Assembly (NCBI GenBank): GCA_000434635.1
Contig: HF988045.1
Location: 19,961 to 30,499, forward strand
Length of the DNA stretch: 10,539 nt
Direction: 5' to 3'
Source: Firmicutes bacterium CAG:110
Lineage (GTDB): Bacteria > Bacillota > Clostridia > Oscillospirales > Oscillospiraceae
Shown here piece by piece: positions 6,244 through 10,539 of this stretch. A program made the translations under genes and the position numbers. Each line of letters starts with the position of its first letter. Within the stretch, counting starts at the first letter, position 1. A model generated the notes under the pieces. That model was not told where the DNA came from. It did not search any database and worked only from the letters and a program-made list of their open reading frames with translations.

Positions 6244-6516
6244 TTAACCCCTTTCCGCTTTCAGTTGAAGCGTTTTCAAAAGGCTGTCAATAGTCCGCTG
6301 TATCTTGTCAGCGTCTACCCGCTCCGCATGATACCAAAGCGTAAGAATGAACTTTCCCGCCGTATCTGCTAACGGTTCGGTTTTCTGTGCCTCCGCCGGA
6401 ATGCCCGTGCAAAGCTCGATATAGTCCGGAATAGCCGCAAGCAATCCCGTTATAATATCGTCGTTGTCGGTGTTATCCAGCCGTAACGCTTCGCGGGCTT
6501 GCTCTAACGTAAGCAT
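6244..6516 (-). CDS. Head-tail connector protein (HK97 gp6-like adaptor)
   Basis: This 90-aa, largely helical protein is expected to form the adaptor ring that docks under the portal. It begins MLTLEQAREALRLDN, followed by a DNDDIITGLLAAIPDYIELCTG segment split by an aspartate-rich turn, then a long helix with FILTLWYHAERVD. This is the standard pattern of small gp6-like connectors ('L...k..LRid.d.dD..i..li..A..yi...tg....'). The ATG has GGAG about nine bases upstream and follows the capsid gene by 15 bp, its normal place after the capsid gene. Its usual partner, the head-closure gene, is displaced to 2977-3336. Confidence 0.82.
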   Translation of the reverse strand: MLTLEQAREALRLDNTDNDDIITGLLAAIPDYIELCTGIPAEAQKTEPLADTAGKFILTLWYHAERVDADKIQRTIDSLLKTLQLKAERG

Positions 6517-6531
6517 TGCACCCGCTCCCGA

Positions 6532-7761
6532 TTAAGTCGCCGAACGTGTCAGCTTGATAAAGGCCTCTTCCACAATGGGCTTGCAATCGGCAACCGCCAT
6601 AGCGCGGTAATCAATGCGCCCGCTCTTGAAGCTGCTTTCGCGGGAAGCCTCGATCGTGATACCCTCCGGCAGATTGTAGCCCATGTAGTTGAAGTTACCG
6701 AACAGGATAGTTTCCGCCGGGAGGTAATCATCAACAACGACAGGGAAGCCAAGAATTTTTCCGATCCCCTCGGCCTTCGGATCAGCAATGAAGATCGGTC
6801 GCCCGTTGCTGTCCACCATGCTGTAAAACAGGTTGTACAGCGCGGCGTTGTTCATTGCCCAGCAAGCGCCGGAAGCGTACCCGCGTTTCAGCGCGGCAAC
6901 GACCTTCACAACGTCGGCATATTTCAGCCCGTTTGTTTTGTGGAAGGTAAGGGCGTTTGTATCGCCCCAAGTAATGCCGTTCAGAACGCCCGTACCCTGC
7001 GAAGAACCCGTACCGTTTACAAGGCCGTCCGCAATGCAGGCCATCACGCAATTAGTAAGCTCTTCCACAAGGTAGCTTTCAAATGCGGCAATGCTCATGC
7101 TCTGCACTTTGACGCTGATAGAAAGCACCTTCATAATTTCGTAGCCGTCGAAAGAAACGGTTGCGACGCTGGGCGCTGCGCTGTCAACCGCTGCGCCCTC
7201 GGTGTGCCAGCTTGCAGCGGCGGCGGGAGTACCGACGGGGATAGCGATTTTAGAAGGCACATTGAAGGAACGGCAAACGCTCATAATGCCGCCCATCGTG
7301 CGGGCTTTGCTGATAACCTCGTTCAGCGTCTGCGTGGGGAGAACCGCCGCAACGTTGCCGGAAGTGCCGTAAGCGTCTGCCCGCTGCTCGGTCATGGCGC
7401 GATTGAAGGCCGCTTCCTCAAAGCTGTTCAGCTTGCGCCCCAGCAGGCGTTTCATAAACGCGCTGCGGTATTCGGCGCTGTTGAATACGTCGCCTTCGGT
7501 AGCCTCATAGCTTGCGCGGCGCTCGAAGGTCATACCCGCACCCGCCACGGGGTTAAAACTGTTCTGCTGCCCGCCTGCGGCGCGGCTCTGTACATTCTGC
7601 TTTGCCTGCGAAAGTCCTTCAAGCTCAATATTGAGCGCGTCCACGTCGGCGGTTGCGTCGGTGGCAACAATGTTCTTGATCTCTGCCGCTCTGCACTCGA
7701 TTTCCTCCAGCGTAGAAGTGCGGTAATGGTTGAAAGCCTCTGCAATAGTCTTGAATTTCAT
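6532..7761 (-). CDS. Major capsid protein, HK97 fold
   Basis: This protein forms the icosahedral shell. At 409 aa it fits HK97-type capsid proteins with an attached N-terminal delta (scaffold) domain. Residues 1-60 are a charged, coiled-coil-like stretch (TLEEIECRAAEIKN and following), then a Gly/Ala/Gln-rich linker (61-80) and a bridging helical part (about 95-128). The mature fold is expected to start near 110-135 (YGTSGNVAAVLPTQTLNEVI). Typical core pieces follow: GGIMSVCRSFNVPSKIAIPV, the A..W..EGA segment (AAAASWHTEGAAV), and the C-terminal DYRAMAVADCKPI...AFIKL. The prohead protease upstream would remove the delta domain. The GGAGG site is strong, and its ATG overlaps the preceding stop as ATGA, fitting high coupled expression. 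Confidence 0.93.
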   Translation of the reverse strand: MKFKTIAEAFNHYRTSTLEEIECRAAEIKNIVATDATADVDALNIELEGLSQAKQNVQSRAAGGQQNSFNPVAGAGMTFERRASYEATEGDVFNSAEYRSAFMKRLLGRKLNSFEEAAFNRAMTEQRADAYGTSGNVAAVLPTQTLNEVISKARTMGGIMSVCRSFNVPSKIAIPVGTPAAAASWHTEGAAVDSAAPSVATVSFDGYEIMKVLSISVKVQSMSIAAFESYLVEELTNCVMACIADGLVNGTGSSQGTGVLNGITWGDTNALTFHKTNGLKYADVVKVVAALKRGYASGACWAMNNAALYNLFYSMVDSNGRPIFIADPKAEGIGKILGFPVVVDDYLPAETILFGNFNYMGYNLPEGITIEASRESSFKSGRIDYRAMAVADCKPIVEEAFIKLTRSAT

Positions 7762-8090
7762 TTTGTATTCCTCCGTTTGATTGAAATAATGGCGTTTGCC
7801 GTTTCTGTGATCTGCTTTGCGAAGGCAAGGTTTTCACTTCGCGCCGCTTTTGGGTTGTTGCTGCCCTCGTAGCCGGAAGCAATTTTCTTCTGCTCCCGCT
7901 CCAAGATGTCAATTTGCTTGTAAAGCACTTCTGTAAGCGATTTACGCCGCTTGTCCTGTGCGGCCTCCGCCGCCTCGGTCTGCTCCCGCTCCGGCTCGGC
8001 GGGCTTTTCGATATGGATTTCAATTTCTGTTGTATTCCCGTCCTGTTTGACAATGGCGGGCTTTACAACAATGCCGTTTTCGTCTGCCAT
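7758..8090 (-). CDS. Hypothetical 110-aa charged protein between protease and capsid genes
   Basis: I do not recognise this protein. It is very polar: residues 20-50 are Glu/Ala/Gln-rich (KPAEPEREQTEAAEAAQDKR), then comes a probable helix (SLTEVLYKQIDILEREQKKI, 51-70) and a second helical part (about 82-105, AFAKQITETANAIISIKRR). No signal peptide, membrane span or cysteine is seen. The ribosome site GAGG overlaps the protease stop, and its own stop overlaps the capsid ATG as ATGA, so it is expressed with capsid components. Position and composition suggest a role in head assembly, such as an auxiliary scaffold, chaperone or size determinant. That is inference; the capsid protein already appears to carry its own delta domain. 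Confidence 0.8.
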   Translation of the reverse strand: MADENGIVVKPAIVKQDGNTTEIEIHIEKPAEPEREQTEAAEAAQDKRRKSLTEVLYKQIDILEREQKKIASGYEGSNNPKAARSENLAFAKQITETANAIISIKRRNTK

Positions 8091-8094
8091 AGCG

Positions 8095-8673
8095 TTATAC
8101 CTCTTTCAGTAGAATTGAATTCGCCTTGATAATGGCTTTCGCCCTCTCCGCCGCCGTAGAAGTCCATGCGTTAATAGCGGATCGCGCTTCAACGCTGGTC
8201 TGCGGATAAGCAGGGAACGGAACGACGCTGATTTCATACACTTTTTCAATCTTTGTGATCGTGCGTGTATTTGTCGCCGCGTCGTAGCTGTCGCCGCCCT
8301 CCGGCACTTTGAAGGCGAAGGACATTCCGGAAAGATCGCCGCGCTGTACTGCCGTATAAACGCTTCGCGCTTCCTCGGTGTCCGGTAATTCTGCAACCAT
8401 GCTTAACCCTGCCGCGTCAAGCGTCAGTTGCATTGTTTTGGGCGTTCTCGCAAGCGGTACTTTGTTCAAGTCGTGATTGTAGAACAATCTCGCGTCGGAC
8501 AAGTCCGCATGATCCAGCGCCCCCGCTCGGATAATTTCAATAAACGTGCCTGCCGGATCGTTTATCGTGGTGGGCTGGTCGTAAACAATCGGCCTACCCT
8601 CTAATTTAAGAACCTTCGCCGCGCCTGCCGCCGCCGCGTCCGCTCTTATTTCGCATACTCTAATTTCCTTCAT
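8095..8673 (-). CDS. HK97-family prohead maturation protease
   Basis: This is the serine protease that digests the capsid delta domains inside the prohead before packaging. At 192 aa it has the usual length. Conserved features are EGRPIVYDQPT near residues 25-35, FYNHDLNKVPLAR (catalytic His67), RGDLSGMSFAFKVP (nucleophile most likely Ser118 in the MSFAF motif; Ser115 is adjacent), and YEISVVPFPAYPQTSVEAR (146-164), the family's C-terminal signature. All expected catalytic positions are present. The ATG overlaps the portal stop as ATGA, with GGAGG upstream. The order portal, protease, then capsid is canonical apart from the small ORF between protease and capsid. Confidence 0.95.
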   Translation of the reverse strand: MKEIRVCEIRADAAAAGAAKVLKLEGRPIVYDQPTTINDPAGTFIEIIRAGALDHADLSDARLFYNHDLNKVPLARTPKTMQLTLDAAGLSMVAELPDTEEARSVYTAVQRGDLSGMSFAFKVPEGGDSYDAATNTRTITKIEKVYEISVVPFPAYPQTSVEARSAINAWTSTAAERAKAIIKANSILLKEV

Positions 8674-9929
8674 GCCTGCGTTCCTCCGTTCTCTCCGTTT
8701 TTGCCGTCCGCTCCCGCTCCGGTATCACCGTTCAGCGCTGCGGGCGCTTTTGCCTTTGCAAGCTGGTATTCCTCCGCCTTGTCCGCGTCAACGTAATTCA
8801 GCGATTGAATGCGGCGATCTCCGCCGGAAACACTCGGAAGGTTCAGAATTTCCAATGCTTGATTGACCGTAAGCAAGCCCATAGGCATAATTTCACGGAT
8901 CAAGTTTACTTTCGTCGCGTTGCTGGTGAATTGAAGTCGCCCGCTCTCGAACAGAATAGAATTGCCGAAGGCTCTTTCCCGATCGTTGAACAGCTTGCGC
9001 GTAAATTCAAGGCTTAATTGCAGCGCCAGCGGTTCAATGACGCTTTCATAGAACGCCGCCCATTGGTTTTCGTCGTAGCTGCTGTTTACGATCGCTTCCG
9101 AAACGCCTAAATAGTCGTAAATCTTCGTTTTCACGGCCTGCATTTGCTTTTCGTCGATCGCATACGGCTTGTTGTCGATCGGGATATACTCGGCGGCGCT
9201 GTCAAGAACGGCAATGCCGCCGTTGTTGTTGATGTTCAAATAGTCCTGTATGAAGTTTTCGCGCATTTCCTTCAAGATGTCGGCATTCGCAAGCTGTGTG
9301 CGTTTCAGAATGCCGCGAATGCTCGCGCCTGTCTTGATCGCGGAAACAATGCCTTCATTCTGCGCGTGGGCAAGCTGCAACGCGGGGGAAAGCGCGTCGT
9401 TCGGATCGCCTAAAATATCGTTCCCGTTGAAATTGCGGCGAAGGTGGACAATATCCGCATACGGTAAAATGACTTCACGCCCGCCGGAAAAGATGAAGCG
9501 CACATATAGCGCCCCGCCCGTGTCGCTCAAAAACTCCGCATGAACCGGATTGAGTGGGAACACGGCGACGCATTGCCCGCGTTCGTCCTTCTGAATGTAC
9601 GCAAAAGCGTTGTTGTACAGAAAATAGTGGGTAAACAGCTTGTACAGCATATCGAAGGCGGACATATACGGGTTTGGCTCAACCTGTAACATACGGTTTA
9701 ACTTGCAATCGCCTGTTACCTGTTCGTGATCCCGATACTTGATAATGTGCGATCCTTTCAGCTTTGCAGCATTGCGGGCGATCGCGTCAACGGCGCTTCT
9801 GAAAATGTCGTTGCTGTATGCGTTCCCGCTCCATGCCGAAAAGGCATTCCCGCCGCCGATGATTTCCGCGCGGCTTGTTTCCCGTGCTGGCGGCTTTACC
9901 CTCCCAAAAATACGGCTAAAAATACTCAT
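8670..9929 (-). CDS. Phage portal protein, HK97 family
   Basis: This protein forms the dodecameric ring at one head vertex through which DNA enters and leaves, and on which TerL and the connector dock. It has 419 aa from the ATG at 9929, which begins MSIFSRIFGR, a typical portal start. Ten further codons are open upstream but lie inside the gp10-like gene. Recognisable parts are SAVDAIARNAAKLKG (46-60), the helical NPYMSAFDMLYKLFTHYFL and NNAFAYIQKD (86-115), the clip/stem region with LRRNFNGNDILGDPNDALSP, and DYLGVSEAIVNSSYDENQW, a strongly conserved portal segment. The C-terminus is Gly/Asn-rich and probably disordered. Its ATG overlaps the gp10-like stop as ATGA. Confidence 0.95.
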   Translation of the reverse strand: MSIFSRIFGRVKPPARETSRAEIIGGGNAFSAWSGNAYSNDIFRSAVDAIARNAAKLKGSHIIKYRDHEQVTGDCKLNRMLQVEPNPYMSAFDMLYKLFTHYFLYNNAFAYIQKDERGQCVAVFPLNPVHAEFLSDTGGALYVRFIFSGGREVILPYADIVHLRRNFNGNDILGDPNDALSPALQLAHAQNEGIVSAIKTGASIRGILKRTQLANADILKEMRENFIQDYLNINNNGGIAVLDSAAEYIPIDNKPYAIDEKQMQAVKTKIYDYLGVSEAIVNSSYDENQWAAFYESVIEPLALQLSLEFTRKLFNDRERAFGNSILFESGRLQFTSNATKVNLIREIMPMGLLTVNQALEILNLPSVSGGDRRIQSLNYVDADKAEEYQLAKAKAPAALNGDTGAGADGKNGENGGTQA

Positions 9930-10381
9930 TCTTCCGTTTCCACCTCTTCCACGTTCCATTTGCCTTCATTACCGCCGTTTTTGCTCATTTCCTCTTGAAA
10001 AACCTCCCGCATACGGGCTTGAATTTTGTCCCTCATGCGCACATCTGCAAGGGTTTTCCACGGGCGGGCTGGAAGTCGTGAAGTCCCAATTTCATATACA
10101 TAGCCTTTTAGCGCATTCGGAACGCCGTGGCGGTCATAGCCTGTCGGGCGGATCGTGATATACTTTCCGCTATCGCCCTTCTTGATCTTTGACGCTTTAA
10201 TAGACTTGATAAGATTGCCTGTGTCCCGTATCTTGTATTCCTTCAAAGCGGCCTGCATTTCCTCGCGGGCTATCTTCGCGCCCGCATGTAGCATATGATT
10301 AACTGTTCCGCTGACTTTCGCGCCCCTTGCTTGAAGCTGATATTGAATGCTGTCCAGCCCCGTAAACGTGAACTTTCCCAT
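9926..10381 (-). CDS. HK97 gp10-like head-tail joining / tail-completion protein
   Basis: In HK97-like phages this family acts at the neck or tail-terminator interface. From the ATG at 10381 (GGAGG eight bases upstream) the protein has 151 aa; the frame is open further upstream, but without a ribosome site. Family features include the N-terminal FTFTGLDSIQYQLQ, long helix HMLHAGAKIAREEMQAALKE (29-48), IRDTGNLIKSIKASK (51-65) and YVYEIGTSRLPARPW (94-108), matching the 'R.TG.L..Si' and 'YvE.GTs..pArPf' signatures. The acidic tail ends VEEVETEE. In standard operons it follows the head-closure gene near the tail genes; here it precedes the portal, which suggests rearrangement. Confidence 0.85.
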   Translation of the reverse strand: MGKFTFTGLDSIQYQLQARGAKVSGTVNHMLHAGAKIAREEMQAALKEYKIRDTGNLIKSIKASKIKKGDSGKYITIRPTGYDRHGVPNALKGYVYEIGTSRLPARPWKTLADVRMRDKIQARMREVFQEEMSKNGGNEGKWNVEEVETEE

Positions 10382-10493
10382 TTTGCGCCCTCCTTTCTTC
10401 CTGCTCCTGTTTGCTGCGCCGTTCCTGCTGACAATCGCAACGTTCCGAAGGATCAAGGGCGCAACCGCAATGCGGGCATACTCTGAAATACAT
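10299..10493 (-). CDS. Small zinc-ribbon-like protein (64 aa)
   Basis: This short protein starts MYFRVCPHCGCALDPSERCD, with cysteines at 6, 9, 11, 19 and 21. The CxxC plus CxC arrangement suggests one bound zinc. A Glu/Gln/Arg-rich helix (22-36) follows. Similar small 'C.xCG..LDPgErCDC' proteins occur scattered in Bacillota prophages, usually without assigned function. The ATG at 10493 has AAGGAG nine bases upstream; a GTG at 10529 in the same frame is poorly spaced from its G-rich tract. The last 27 or so codons overlap the gp10-like gene by 83 bp and read like a shadow of it, so the functional part is probably the first 35-40 residues. Confidence 0.65.
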   Translation of the reverse strand: MYFRVCPHCGCALDPSERCDCQQERRSKQEQEERRAQNGKVHVYGAGQHSISASSKGRESQRNS

Positions 10494-10539
10494 TTCTGCT
10501 TTCTCCTTTCTGTCTGCTTTTTCTCCCACCCCTCCGCCC

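Noticed and set aside
6940..7872. Long open frame on the + strand (310 codons)
   Set aside because: It is antisense to the capsid gene and the 110-aa gene, has no recognisable domain or ribosome site, and the - strand genes there are unmistakable.
1..10539. CRISPR array, tRNA/rRNA genes, insertion sequences, diversity-generating retroelement
   Set aside because: I looked for regular spaced repeats, cloverleaf-like segments, DDE transposase motifs and reverse-transcriptase motifs, and saw none.

Overview
The window looks like the integrase end and the head/packaging operon of an integrated phage-like element from a Gram-positive (Bacillota), probably gut Clostridia-type, host. The basis is a large serine recombinase, AGGAGG-type ribosome binding sites in front of most genes, P27-like TerS and HK97-type head proteins of the kind found in Bacillota prophages, and moderately GC-rich DNA. 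The species cannot be named from the sequence. No host housekeeping gene, tRNA, rRNA or CRISPR array is visible.

Layout. On the + strand, a 50-residue single-pass membrane ORF (35-187) runs straight into a large serine recombinase (190-1788). Everything from about 1883 to the right edge is one leftward (- strand) operon, and the two blocks converge on a bidirectional hairpin terminator (about 1850-1894). In transcription order (right to left) the operon reads: small zinc-ribbon protein, HK97 gp10-like neck protein, portal, prohead protease, unknown charged 110-residue protein, major capsid protein, gp6-like head-tail connector, HNH nuclease fused to a P-loop kinase-like domain, a 120-bp gap with a dyad (candidate cos region), P27-like TerS, TerL, head-closure protein, sigma-70-family factor, small region-4-like HTH regulator, terminator. 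Genes are packed tightly: three junctions are ATGA stop/start overlaps, most others are separated by under 20 bp, and the only real gap is 5361-5480.

How the genes work together. Portal, protease, capsid protein, connector, head-closure and gp10-like protein make up nearly everything needed for a DNA-filled head with a neck. HNH, TerS and TerL supply packaging. The recombinase supplies integration and excision, and the two sigma/HTH proteins are likely transcription regulators. No tail gene (major tail protein, tape measure, baseplate, fibre) and no lysis gene is seen, although the operon runs to its terminator next to the integrase. The gene order also departs from the usual HNH-TerS-TerL-portal-protease-capsid-gp6-gp7-gp10-tail order: the packaging genes sit between the two connector genes and gp10 comes first. 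A head-and-packaging cassette without tails beside an integrase is the hallmark of capsid-forming phage-inducible chromosomal islands, satellites that build their own heads and borrow helper tails. This is the most interesting reading of the window. It remains an inference, because the element continues past the right edge and tail genes could lie there.
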